Part shown: positions 11,978 through 22,559 of the stretch, one piece after another
Layout: each line of letters begins with the position of its first letter
Position numbering within the stretch: position 1 is the stretch's first letter
Source of the DNA: Rhizophagus clarus
Taxonomy: Eukaryota > Glomeromycota > Glomeromycetes > Glomerales > Glomeraceae
Length of the DNA stretch: 64,000 nt
NCBI GenBank assembly: GCA_015698045.1
Contig: BLAL01000257.1
Location: forward strand, 186,001 to 250,000
Reading direction: 5' to 3'
Position numbers and translations under genes: made by a program
Notes under the pieces: generated by a model
The model's input: only the letters and a program-made list of their open reading frames with translations
The model's database searches: none
What the model was told of the DNA's origin: nothing

Positions 11978-14127
11978 TTATGTTTGATTTGCATCTGGAA
12001 TTATGGAAATAAAATAGTCTTTATTATTGCAAGTAAGAGCGATATGCTTTCTAGATTCATGAATATCATAATTATACCTTTTAAAACATGTTCAGCTTAA
12101 ACCAATTTCTCTATGCTTATATCCTTTCAGAACTACAAGGTCTTCTTTAATAATACATCCTGGTAAAAGCTCTATCGATACATTTTTTACTATACCAAGT
12201 GTTTCACTTAGCCCTGACGCACCAGTAATACTATGTTTTATAGATTTATCGGCTTTTAATTTTAGTTCTGGAACTGCTTCTTTTTGGATCCAAGAGACAT
12301 TAGCACAGGAATCGGCTAGACACTGAATATCTATCCCATTTACATTTCCATTTATAGCCAAAAGATCCTTAGAATTTTCCAACCGAGCAACATCAATATC
12401 CATAACCATTGGACCTAAATATTCCTCTTGTACTTCTGGTTGTTCTTGAGGAGCGCTTTCATAATTTTCTAATATTTTATAGACGATCTCCTGAATAATC
12501 TTTTTGATATCAGCAAGCTTTAGAAAATTTATAAGCTCTGTTTTAATAAAGTTTGTTGGTAAAATTTTCACCACCCCGGTCAATTTAGATGTCGATTTAG
12601 ATATCAATTTAGATGTCAATTTAGATGTCAATTTAGATGCAGAACTAGGGTTTGACATCTTACTTTTATTTGAAACTATCTTTTTTTTTGGACAAGCATA
12701 ATTTCTCCATTCTCATCTTGAACAAGTTCTATAGGTATACCTTGAATACCATTGGAAGTATCCATAGGATCATCATGATCATCCAAGGAAAGTTCACGCA
12801 TTGCCTTAATTAACTCTGCATCTTCACGTCTTTCTTTAGCTTTTGCTATTTTTTTAGCAATCTTACCAGCTAATCTTTGTTTTAATGTATTTCTAGGAGC
12901 AGATCCACTTGCCATATCAAATATCTGTTGTAAATGCCTATCATCAATCTTATCTTCATCAAACGGATTAGGACCTTCATCAGGATATAAATCCTGTGCA
13001 TAAAGTTCCCAATCATCATGATATCAAGGTTTAGGCTTAGGTCTATAAACAGGCTTTACATCTCGAGCCTTAAGACTTTCCTGTAATTGACGAATTTGGG
13101 ATTGAAACCCTTCAGCCTGTTGTTGCAATAATCGACTCATTTCACCTTGGGTAACTGCATAATGTTGGACTGGTTTTAATATAACTGGCTTCTGACTAAC
13201 TGGTGGCAATTGCTCTGGAATAATTTGTCTATCCCTCTGATACTATATATTTTCTCGTCTTTCTTTACCAATACGTAATTCAGCCTTTCTTTTTTCAACT
13301 CGTTCAAGAAGACCTACCAATTCCTCTATATCCCGTTCAGCACCAATTCTTTCAGCCTCAATAGCACAATCATCATTCAGACCTCTTAGAAACTGATTAA
13401 CTAAAACATCATTACCATAGACTAATAACTCAGCACTTCTTCTAACTTTATCATAGAAATCTCGAACAGGCATATTTTCTTGAAAAAGATTGCCAAACCT
13501 TAACTGACGTCTGGCATTCTATTGTGTAGAAAATTCATTGCGCATTTTAATTAAAACATGACAGGGATAAGCTGGGATTACATATGGATGACCAGCACCT
13601 GCTCCACCAGCAATTGCTACACCAGCTCCAGCTGCACCACCAATAACATTGTGGTTAAAAGGGTCATTAGTAAACTCTATACCAGCACGATTTAGCCAAA
13701 TATCTCTATTCTCTTCTATGGCATAATCAGGCCAGACATTAGTAACTAGAACATTAGCACCCACACTACCAGGTGCCATAATATTTCTTGCACCAGAAGG
13801 ATTAACCCATGTATTTACTGGACAATTAGCAGCATTACCAGCCAAAGCCTTAAATGCCGCCTCATCACCATGTGCAGCACGAAGAAGAATATTTCTAAGC
13901 TTAACTCTCTTTCCTAAAATATTACTATCATACCATCTGGCAGCTGGACCAGTTAAGCAAGCACGAAGTATACCCATAGCTTTCTCCCAACCCGCTGGAT
14001 TACTAGCAACAGCCGATGGATCAATTCCAATACTATGAATATAGCCCTTATATAACTCAAAGAATCTCTCAAGATCATCGTCATCATTTTCAGCAAAAAC
14101 TGGCATTCCTATTGCAACGGTAGCCAT
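11978..14127 (-). pseudogene. Gag-like polyprotein with retropepsin-like aspartic protease (element A)
   Basis: Read from 14127 downwards, a Gag-type capsid domain comes first, with LTGPAARWYDSNILG (about residues 60-75). A Gly/Ala-rich insertion follows. The second half of the capsid domain contains VNQFLRGLND (about 13400). After it come a basic/Gln-rich linker and a retropepsin-like domain near 12300-12000 (CLADSCANVSW, then IELLPGCIIKEDLVVL). Translation continues past the TGA at 12092 with good coding sense to a TAA at about 11978. In-frame stops are TAG 13519, TAG 13243, TGA 13024 and TGA 12092. A shift occurs at the T9 run 12681-12689. The active-site triplet reads DSC rather than D[ST]G. 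No reverse transcriptase or RNase H lies downstream. A paralogue at 56100-58977 has the same layout, which argues against a chance retroelement scrap. Confidence 0.75.
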
Positions 14128-14759
14128 ATTACTTGTGGATTATCCGGATGAGAATTGTTAACTATAGGTCCAGCTTGTCTAATTCGAAACCACTGCGCTT
14201 GAATTCTAAGAGCAGCCAATTGTGCTTGCATTCTATCATGAATTCGTCCCAAGTTTCTAGATGTAAGTCGTTCTATTGCAAGTTGGTGTGTTAATCTATT
14301 ATTTCTTTGTTGCAAAGTATTCCTAATTCTTCTTTGCCGTACTTGCTGATCTTGTAATTGATTAGCTTGATCACGATTTGCATTTACCAGATGATTTCTC
14401 TCATTTTGCAATCCGTTCCTCTCATTTTGACATGCAATAAGACGTTGTCTAATACCATGAATCTCACGTTCTCTAGCATTGGTCACTTTTTGCAAATATT
14501 TTAATAAGCCAGTTGCAGTATCAAGCTCTTCCCTAGTTTGTCTTGCTCTTTCTTCAACCTGTATACCATGAGCTATAATCAATCCAATAATGTGCTTAAT
14601 CTCATGTTAATATCTATAAGATTTGGTGTAATAGTCATTTTGACTATTTACCAGCAGGGCATCTGCATTATTCTTAAGTGCATTAATTAGCTGGTTAATA
14701 TCCATTGCTATTAAATGTGCTGAAGGGGGCCCTGTAGGATCAGTGGGAACATATGCCAT
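14109..14759 (-). pseudogene. Coiled-coil protein next to the Gag gene (element A)
   Basis: The ORF starts at the ATG at 14759 and continues in one frame to 14109, with one in-frame TAA at 14607. Residues from about 60 to 190 form a long coiled coil rich in Gln, Arg and Asn (QNERNGLQNERNHL, then QQRNNRLTHQL). It overlaps the start of the Gag gene by 19 bases, suggesting co-transcription. Its 5' end lies 30 bases from the start of the divergent ATPase gene. A matching coiled-coil gene precedes the second Gag gene (59053-59652). Function is unknown; a scaffold or virion-type structural role is inference only. Confidence 0.6.
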
Positions 14760-14789
14760 TTTGAATATATATACTACTAATTGCTTAAA

Positions 14790-15974
14790 ATGGGCTTATA
14801 TGTGTATAATTTGGATGAATATAGTAGTGATACTAGGCAAGGAAATGAATATGCTCCAATATGGAATTTTCGTCTTGTTGTAGCTGGTAGCTCAGATTCT
14901 GGAAAGACTACTATGCTTATTAATTTACTAATGGGAGACGCAAAAGCCAAAAAGGATGGGACTCAATATATTCTTTGTGATGAAATAGTCCTTATTGGTA
15001 GATATTTAAACGAACCTAAATGGCAAATAGTAAAGGATTTCTTTGATGATGATGAGAGTGTAACATTCGAAGCAATCTCATATTACCAAATGCCAGATGT
15101 AGAAGACTTTGATCCCAAAATTGCTACTGTAGTTATATTTGAGGATTTAATGGATGCCCCTAAAAATATCCAAGAAAAAATAACTGGCTACTTTACTCAT
15201 GGACGACACAGAAATATTTCAGCTATTTATGTAGCCCAAAGATTCTATGCTATTCCAAAAGCAATTTGAGAAAATGTAAATTATATTTCTCTACATGGTG
15301 GACATAGCAGTTTAAGTGATACAAAGTGTATCATTAGACAATATACTAATGAATCAGATTCTCTTGCTCCAATAATTGACGAACTAACTTTAAGTAGAGA
15401 ATTCATAGTATTTGACTTGAGACATCCTAAAACTGATCCCCCATCAATTAGAGTTCGATGGGATACTAGCCTTAGAACTATTATGGAATCATCCAATAAT
15501 GATTCTAGAACAATTTTAGAATCATCCAAGAATGATTCTAGTCAATTTACTACTTATGGACAGAAGGCAATAGCTGAAGCTAAAAAGAATAATTTGTTAG
15601 AAGAGTTTGCCCAGAACTTTCCTTCTCCTAAGGAACGTAAACTTTACTTGAAACAAGATGCCTTATTGAAGGCAAAAAATTCAGATATTTGGGCTAAATA
15701 TGTTTTTAGAGAAGGTTATGGAATAAATGATCATACTCTTGAAGATGGGTATAAGAAATTCCTATCTCAAGTTAAGAATGTATATGTTACTAGAGATAAC
15801 TTCCCAGTATCAGTATTACCTTTTGATCGATATAGAGAACTTTTGAATGAGCGTCCTTTAAGTGATAAAAAAATAATAGAAGGCATCGAAGTACTTCTAA
15901 AACTATTCAATGATGGCTTAATGAAGAAGCCTATCTTGCAGGTAGGAATCAATAGTCTATTCTATTCTTTCTAA
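14790..15974 (+). pseudogene. A32-like (FtsK/HerA superfamily) genome-packaging ATPase
   Basis: The protein matches the packaging ATPases of Polintons, virophages and large DNA viruses, which pump DNA into capsids. Walker A is AGSSDSGKTT (about residue 30) and Walker B is VVIFEDLMD (about residue 110). The family segment GRHRNISAIYVAQRFYAIP (about 140-160) follows. One in-frame TGA at 15267 falls exactly where the family has a conserved Arg after that segment, and coding continues in the same frame. The C-terminal half (from about 15480) is a charged helical extension ending near residue 394. The start was taken at ATG 14790; an upstream TTG is less likely. The gene is divergent from the coiled-coil gene and overlaps tail-to-tail with the next gene by about 25 bases. 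Confidence 0.8.
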
Positions 15975-16521
15975 AAAGCTCAAGCAACTCTTCTCTAGTC
16001 GCATTTATAGATATAATACTTTTTTCCCTGCCATCTACTACTATTCTTGACATTTTCGTTACTAAATCAAGAGCCCTCAATGCACGAGAAACAAAGTTTT
16101 TCCTTAATGGATTATTCACTTTATCACAATATATATCATAAAATACAGCAAAGGGTTCATTTATCCCTTCTTCTACATATAAATCAAATAATAATCGATA
16201 TAAAGCTTTTTCTCCTACATCTCTATCCAGCCCATTAATCTGTTTGAATAACCAAATTTTAATCGATTCAAATTCTTCTGGTACAGAGAAATCATAAAAT
16301 TCCAACTGATACTCATAGTCTCGAGTAAAGGTAAAAGTAAGTTCATCATCTTGTGAAACACATCTAAATATTTTGATTAGCTTATATATACTTTCATGTA
16401 AGCTATCCATATTAGCACATCCATGCACTATACGTCAAAATTTGATAGTAGATAAGCCTCTTCTTGGCTTGGCCAATGCAAGTCCACAAACTGGACAGTA
16501 TTTTCTAATTTGCTCAACCAT
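15949..16521 (-). pseudogene. Small protein with N-terminal zinc knuckle, element A, unknown function
   Basis: The best reading starts at ATG 16521, giving MVEQIRKYCPVCGLALAKPR and a CxxC knuckle. It continues in one frame through a TGA at 16435, where CGA would fit, to 15949. The main part (about residues 32-190) is helical and ends with a basic segment that looks like a winged-helix tail (VTKMSRIVVDGREKSIISIN). I do not recognise the family. It lies tail-to-tail with the ATPase and ahead of two more minus-strand genes that may be co-oriented members of the same replication or packaging set. Confidence 0.5.
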
Positions 16522-16574
16522 CTTTTATTCGAAATTTTCTATATAAAAAATAAATTAATTTAATTACCTGTTTT

Positions 16575-17195
16575 TTATATTTCTTCTTTACTGCAGTCTT
16601 CACAAAAACCGCTTTCACGTAACTTATTAAGATTTACAGGCATTTGGCACTCTTTACATAAGGCAATGTTAAGTTTGGCAAGCCTTCTTAATTGTGCCTC
16701 TTGTTGTGTTTCTCTTTGTTTTCTTTCAACAAATTGGCGTGTTTCTCTTTGTCTTCTTTCAACAAATTGGTGTGTTTCTTCAACCCTTTGCCTATAATCT
16801 GGATTAAGCCAATTCCGTTCAGCATAAAAGTTAACTCTTCTAAGTGCAACATCAATATATTCAAGTCTTCTTTGAGTACCATGTAAATATAATAGAGAAG
16901 GATAGGATTGCACAATTTCTACAAATCTTGGAGGAACAAGATAGTAATCTTCTATTATTTCATAAGCTCTTTGAATTAAATAAAAATACGTTCTAGTCCT
17001 ATATTGAACCATACGTCCAGTTTCTATATTAAGATAACTTTGTCTTGCTTCTGTAAGTGGAGGTGCAGTTGCTCTTCGAACCAATCTGCTATCAAGATAA
17101 TCATATGCTTCTATAACTAGCTGATTGAATGTTAAACCGCCAACACGAATTGTTCTACCAGTCAATGGATTAATAGGATATCTATAAGCACTCAT
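16575..17195 (-). CDS. Viral-type NPLTGR-motif protein with C-terminal zinc ribbon
   Basis: This is an intact 206-codon ORF. Near the N-terminus it carries INPLTGRTIRVGG followed by TFNQLV, the NPxTGRxIxxxG motif found in small adaptor-like domains of large DNA viruses and related elements. The middle is helical and Arg/Tyr rich, with a QFVERRQRETRQFVERKQRE duplication (about residues 145-165). The C-terminus has CKEC and CEDC pairs (residues 180-200), a probable zinc ribbon. A conserved AT-rich promoter-like motif lies just upstream (17222-17253). The motif supports a virus-like origin; the exact function is unknown. Confidence 0.6.
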   Translation of the reverse strand: MSAYRYPINPLTGRTIRVGGLTFNQLVIEAYDYLDSRLVRRATAPPLTEARQSYLNIETGRMVQYRTRTYFYLIQRAYEIIEDYYLVPPRFVEIVQSYPSLLYLHGTQRRLEYIDVALRRVNFYAERNWLNPDYRQRVEETHQFVERRQRETRQFVERKQRETQQEAQLRRLAKLNIALCKECQMPVNLNKLRESGFCEDCSKEEI

Positions 17196-17221
17196 CTTTT
17201 TTTATTAATACATTAGTATAG

Positions 17222-17350
17222 GCTATGTTCAATTATGATTTTTTCTAAAAATAAATAATACCTAGTGATAAAGTTACTTCGTCATCAGCCTTTGTACAAA
17301 AAAATGAAAAATGCCTAGTAATAAAGTTACTTCGTCATCAGTCTTTATGC
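17222..17350 (-). promoter_or_regulatory. Shared upstream AT motif and a 52-bp direct repeat
   Basis: On the minus strand AAAAAATCATAATTGAACAT (about 17234-17253) lies about 40 bases from the ATG of the NPLTGR gene. A near-identical word lies upstream of the helicase gene at about 22172-22198. Behind it, CCTAGTRATAAAGTTACTTC and the following CGTCATCAG occur twice, starting at 17261 and 17313 (period 52). The motif is a candidate element-specific promoter. Confidence 0.4.
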
Positions 17351-17368
17351 AAATTTTTAATAATAAAT

Positions 17369-17794
17369 TTATGGCTTATTGCTAAGAAGTTCAGCTAATA
17401 TATCTTCAGCTTCATTTTCATTAAGTTTACGTCTAGGTGGTACTTCCTTAGGAATACGATTATATAAATCATAGACCTTTATAATCATACTAAAAGCAAG
17501 GTCTGGATTATGTGAATACTTTGCTTGAATCATGGCAACCTTCTCAGCATGTGATTCTTTATTTGGCAATAATTTCTTAGCTGTATAATGAATATAACCT
17601 TCTGGATTGTTAGCAGATTCTATTTTCTTAATATAGTTTACATGATTTTTTATAAGATAACTTTCTTTACTGTATCCATCTCGTAAACCTGCCAATATAA
17701 CATTCTTTAAAGCTTCTATAATATCAGCCAAATATGTTTTGTGCTTGATAAAACTAGGATGTTTGTTTGTGAATGAAAATGAGTCGTGTTCCAT
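17369..17794 (-). CDS. Unknown helical protein of element A, conserved in element B
   Basis: This is an intact 141-codon ORF. It is charged and helical throughout, with Tyr/Lys rich segments (LIKNHVNYIKKI, then YIHYTAKKLLPNKE) and an acidic C-terminus (NENEAEDILAELL). A clearly similar but decayed copy lies at 62950-63279, beside the integrase of element B. The shared pattern is VNYIKK / AGYIKN, then EGYIHYTAKKLL / EEYIKSTAIIL, then KVYDLYNRIPKE / NLYSLFYSISKE. It has no recognisable domain. Its conservation in two copies says it is a real element gene. Confidence 0.55.
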   Translation of the reverse strand: MEHDSFSFTNKHPSFIKHKTYLADIIEALKNVILAGLRDGYSKESYLIKNHVNYIKKIESANNPEGYIHYTAKKLLPNKESHAEKVAMIQAKYSHNPDLAFSMIIKVYDLYNRIPKEVPPRRKLNENEAEDILAELLSNKP

Positions 17795-17862
17795 TTTTTT
17801 ATTACTACATCTAAAGAAAAAAATATTTAATTATACAGTCCATACTACTTGGTTAGCATTTT

Positions 17863-19669
17863 TTACATGACACTCTTCTTCTTTTTGAATTTTAGAGCTT
17901 TTAGAGTCTTAAATGCATCTTTAGAGCAGGTATAAAGAGGAGAGTTGTTAACATCTTCTTCTAGAATGAACCCATCAGTATGAATATGCCTGACTTTATC
18001 TACATAGGGTTGTACCATTTTAGAAATAAACTTTCGACCATATGCTAGAAGAAATGGGGCAATTCTTGGATATTCACCTTTAAAGGGATTACCTGGATTT
18101 GTAAATTGGAATCTCCACTGCTTTTCTCCTATTGGTACAATCAAGTCTAATACCTCACCATCTGGAAAGTCAAAAGACTTACTCGATGTTGTAAGAGTCT
18201 TGTATGTTTTCTTTCTTTGGCAAAGTGCACCCCCATAGTGTATTAAGAATTCTTTTAGCTACTTGGCTAGCGATACCACCTTGATTCTTAATTTTTAAGA
18301 GAAAATCTACATACTCTCCAAAGATTACACTACCTCAAATTCGGGTTTCTTTTTCATAAATAAGGGCATTAGAGACTCCATCCTGAATTAATGTAACTTG
18401 GAAACCAAGAGCTTTGGCACGTGTAAGATCAATATGAGTATATACATTATGATAATTATATCGAAATAGTGGGGTATCCCTCTTTTCAATACTTGCACAA
18501 AATATTCCAAAATGGCTATATCCTCGATGGTTAGTAAAGTCTTTTAATATTTGAAACTTACCTTTACCAATAGGAAAATTTACAGCTGATTGCTGAATAC
18601 TAGGATAAAGACTTGTTTTATCATAACTTCTTCCATATCCTTTCCAGTTATTTTGTACCCAGATAATCCCTCCCATCATTGCTTTACTTATCCATTGTAC
18701 TTCAAGTGCATCAAGAGGTTCATTAACAGGAATACCTACACTTAATTTTTCGAATAGCCAAAGAGCCGTTTTCTTTATGTTCTAATCAAGTAATGATATA
18801 TCAATTGGAAGGCCTAGCTTTTTCAACTCCTGTAAAAAGACATCTCGTTCAGCATTAATTCTGATATATGCTTTTTCCAATGATTCTTGACGTTTAGCTG
18901 GAACGAAGGAGTAGTTTTTGCTAAACTTAAGTTTTTGAAATTGCTGGACGGTAATAGACTTAATTGCCTTTCCATTATATATGTGAACTATATCATTTAC
19001 TTCATTCTCCTGATAAGTTATAAACTTTTTTGGCCTTTTACATTCAAAGCTGGGATGTTTTCTATCTGGATTGAGTATGAGAAAATAGTGTCCATTAGTG
19101 AGAGTGAGGGTTATTCTTCTTTGTGCTGAACTCTTAGAAATATAAGTATGATCACCTACTACATTGATAGCAATACTTTGAGCTAATCGTTCTATTTTTT
19201 CAATACAGGCAATTGAAATAGGGTCATCTCGTGCCAAATTTAGATAATCTTTAATGTACTCAGGTTTTTCAATAGTTTGAGGCATATTCGAATAAGAGCC
19301 ATAAGCCATTTTTAAGCACTGATAAAGGCAATCATTTGTATCGCTACATCCACCTGATACCACTGGCAAATCTTTCATATAAATGATAAAGTTATCAAAC
19401 CACTCTGGATCACCTATATTATTAGGCATTTGGCTCTCATCGTAGTGGTCAAGTAAGGAGAAAAGATTTGCGTCATCTTCATTAGTAGTCCAGTAATCTG
19501 GCTTCCAATTCTCATAAGGAAGTAAGATTTGAAACTGTTTGCCTGGATATCGGGCTTTAAGTTTTTGATCAAGATTTGCAATTCTTTCTCTAGAGAACTG
19601 TCGGCCACTAAACTTAACTTCTATGATATCTGGCCTATTTGGTAAATGACGAACTAGTCTTGAAAACAT
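17863..19669 (-). pseudogene. polB: DNA polymerase family B (protein-primed, Polinton type) with OTU-like N-terminal region
   Basis: Read from 19669, the first 295 codons hold a Cys/His region resembling an OTU-type cysteine protease fold: NDCLYQCLKMAYG (about residue 120) and TLTNGHYFLIL (about 190). After an in-frame TAG (18782) come palm motifs: motif A GRSYDKTSLYPSIQQ (about 18620), motif B KNQGGIASQVAKR (about 18280) and motif C RHIHTDGFIL (about 17960). The first Asp of the usual DTD is replaced by His. A TGA at 18335 and one extra base in the C5 run 18230-18234 also break the gene. I see no 3'-5' exonuclease motifs. The enzyme would copy the element from protein-primed ends. A degenerate relative sits at 41625-43322. 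Confidence 0.85.
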
Positions 19670-19744
19670 TTCTTTGAAATATATAGTATTTATTTAATTA
19701 CTAATTTTTTGTTAATATATTCGAAAAAATAAAATAACTAGCCC

Positions 19745-22109
19745 TTATAATTGATTAATATCATCAAATAAGCCATCATTAGATAAGCCATTATTATAAT
19801 CTGATTCGTATTCCTCATCATTGGCCTCCATACATTCACGTTCATTTATTTGGCTATGGCATTCTATTATCTGTGATTGTAATTTTGCAACTTTATAGCC
19901 AGAAGGAGGTTCTACAAATACAGTTTCCTTATTCTCGTTGTATCTTTTTAGATAGTTGGCAAGTTCTACGCATTTTATGTGCCTATCCACCTCATCATTG
20001 TATTTGAGCCATTCTTTTAGTTTATCTATAGCATTACCAAATTTGACGAGATATAGATTATCTCTTCTTACAATCTTATCAAATTCTTCCAATTCAGCTA
20101 AGAGGATATCCCAGTTATAGGGGTCATCTTCGTCTATATATTTAGCCTAACATTCTTTGGCTGTAGAATATAGCTCATCTATCATTTCATCACGAGAATT
20201 CTTGTACCAGGACTTTATGTTGTTATATTTATGTCTATCTATCCATTCCCAATATTTGGCAGTATTCATTTTAGGCATGGGATCTGGATCAACTTTTTGA
20301 ACTGGCTTTGATACTTCTTGTGATATAGACGGTTCAGCTGGTATAGAAGGACCAGGTATTCTGTATGGTTCTGGTGCTATCTCTAGTTCTTCCTCTACTT
20401 CTGGTTCTTGTTCTGACTTAGCCGAAGGTGGTATAAGAGTATTTAGTTCTGTTATGAAGTTATCTATTAGGTTTTTAACAGATCCTGGAGCGATAGGTTT
20501 AGATGGTATCAATGAAGAAGTCACTTCACCTTTTCGGTCTAATGATACTTCTACCTTTAGATGTGATGGTTTTGAAGGAACTGGAGGTGAACTTTTCTTT
20601 TGCTTATTTGGTATATCTATTCCAATTTGTGCTAAGAACTGATCAAGAATTTTAGGATCAGATACAGATTTTTTAGGAATATCAATCTCCTCGATATCAA
20701 TCTCATCGGTTTCATGAATCCAGTTATTACTAAGATATTTCTCGTATAAAGTCTTTTTAGATAAATTGTAAACTCTAGTACGTTTTTTATCTATATAAAT
20801 TCGTTCACTTATTATATTTAACACATTAGATAATGTTCTTGCAACCACAACTTTAGATAAGGGTGTAATATTTCTATTTCCACAGTAGCTTGTATAGGCG
20901 GCATATAATATATGAACTGGTAAGCATGTAGTAGTATAATCATCATTTATTATATACATCTCCTTTATAAATTGAAATAATGGTGGAAGAGTAGATATGA
21001 TATGCTCTTGTTTAGATGCAGTCATAGGAGGTGGGTTGCCATTAAAATCTGGATATTTATCAGCAATAACCTTTAAGTAAGCATAGAAGGCCTCACCCAC
21101 CCTTGGATATTTCATTACATCACTTAACTGTTTGAAATATTGCAAATCTCCTTTTTGAGCAGGTGAGATATCTAGAAAAACTGTTCGTCTATCATCATTC
21201 TCAACTTTGAGAGCATTTTCATTAGTAAGAACGATAGTAGACATAAAGTTTTTATATTGGGTAGGTGTTTTATATTTTTCATGGATTTCAATAGTATTAC
21301 TAGTAACTTTATCTTTGAGAGCACGATATAATGAATTCCATTGGCTTTTTTCTGTTGGCATTTCTTCAAGCAAAAGAAGTACTTTACCTAATAATTGCCC
21401 ATTAAAACTGCCCAAAATCGTTTGAGGATCGCTTGTTTTATAGACTAGCTGAGTACCTAAAACATAACGCTGAATAAAATCAGTTATAATACCTTTATCC
21501 CAGCCTTGACCAGATTTAAGATAAAGAATCGAATACATTTTTCTACCAGTAGCCATACCAGCAAACCATTTGATAATATATTCAGTTACTCCAATCTCCT
21601 GAATACCAGACATCCCGAATATGAGTAAATATGATTTTGATTGCCTGATGGATGTTGGCTGAAAAGTCTGCTAAAGGACGTAATTAGTGTAAGAAATCTG
21701 GGAAAATATTAAGATAGAGTTGACCTTGAATTTTATAAATACGTTGCTTTGCAAGATCACAAGTTGCTACACATGTTGAAGAATTATCATATATAAACCA
21801 TTTGGCAATGTTAAATTCTGTCTTAGTTGGTAGCTGTTCAGAATTGGATTGCTTAAAGAAGGTTTTAGTTATAGGACGAATGAGCATACTAATATTTTTC
21901 ATGGGAATATGCTCAAAATTCTTAATATCAGGTCGCCACATAAATACACCATGTGGATTGGAACAGAGAATGAAGTAACTGCAAATATATCGCTTTGCTT
22001 TTGTAATATCATCTAAACTGTTCACCTCTCTGATAAGCCGTTTTAGTATATCAATACTGTATGCTTCCTTAGATTTACCAAATTTCGAGATTACTACTTG
22101 GTTACTCAT
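19745..22109 (-). pseudogene. SF3/D5-like helicase, element A replication protein
   Basis: The N-terminal part (22109-21684) resembles the region before the ATPase core of D5-type primase-helicases. After a TAA (21684) and a frame change before 21613 comes the core. It has a P-loop-like LYLKSGQGWDKGIITDF (about 21520), Walker B KVLLLLEEMPTEKS (about 21370), sensor MSTIVLTNEN (about 21245) and a motif around DDRRTVFLD. Asp precedes the P-loop Lys where Gly is normal, so the site may be dead. A winged-helix-like segment (about 20950-20740) and a Pro/Glu-rich linker follow. After a TAG at 20147 the frame continues to 19745 with an acidic tail. The role would be to unwind the element for PolB. 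It ends about 75 bases before the polB start, on the same strand. Confidence 0.8.
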
Positions 22110-22164
22110 TGTTAGTTAGATACTTTAGTAGAAGTTTTGTTTAATTTATTTTTTTTTTTGATAC

Positions 22165-22200
22165 CTATATATTGACTATGTTTAATTACGATTTTTTTTG
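22165..22200 (-). promoter_or_regulatory. AT motif upstream of the helicase gene, shared with 17222-17253
   Basis: On the minus strand the word AAAAAATCGTAATTAAACAT and then AGTC lies about 65-90 bases before the helicase ATG. It differs from the motif upstream of the NPLTGR gene at only two positions. This is consistent with a common promoter for element A genes. Confidence 0.4.
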
Positions 22201-22284
22201 GTATATTTGTATGCTATTGGGAGGTATAGATGAAATTTTTGCATATCTACTTGGGCTTTAAAGTGCATTTAAGCTCATTCCTGA

Positions 22285-22520
22285 AAATGGGACAGATTGG
22301 GCCAGATGGGACAGATTAGATACCCGAAAATAAAAAGTTTTTTTGGAAAATATCTCTTCTCAAAACTTTTTCTATATTTATCTGTCCTATTGTCCTATCT
22401 GTCCTATACTCTTCTTTGTTATTCGTTTTCTCTTTCTTTCTTTGTTAGATTAGTAATTTGAGTAATTATATATGGGACAGATAGTGGGACAGATAGTGGA
22501 ATTTTTGGGACAGATGGGTA
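22285..22520. repeat. Cluster of GGGACAGAT words in both orientations
   Basis: GGGACAGAT occurs near 22289, 22308, 22472, 22485 and 22508. The complement ATCTGTCC occurs near 22379 and 22398. The two orientations are separated by a T-rich/A-rich stretch, so the region could fold back on itself. No ORF is present. Confidence 0.45.
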
Positions 22521-22559
22521 GGTATAGTATGGATAGGGTTTTATCTATGGTATTGTTAG

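Noticed and set aside
11978-14127. Ordinary LTR retrotransposon (Gag-Pol)
   Set aside because: No reverse transcriptase, RNase H or LTR is visible on either side, and the layout is repeated in element B with Polinton genes. Still possible as an old fusion, so kept as a test in the findings.
15267-18337. Alternative genetic code or stop read-through (TGA, TAG, TAA sense)
   Set aside because: All three stops occur at similar kinds of sites and other genes (Uma2-type, 11347, 16575) have none. C-to-T decay explains them better.
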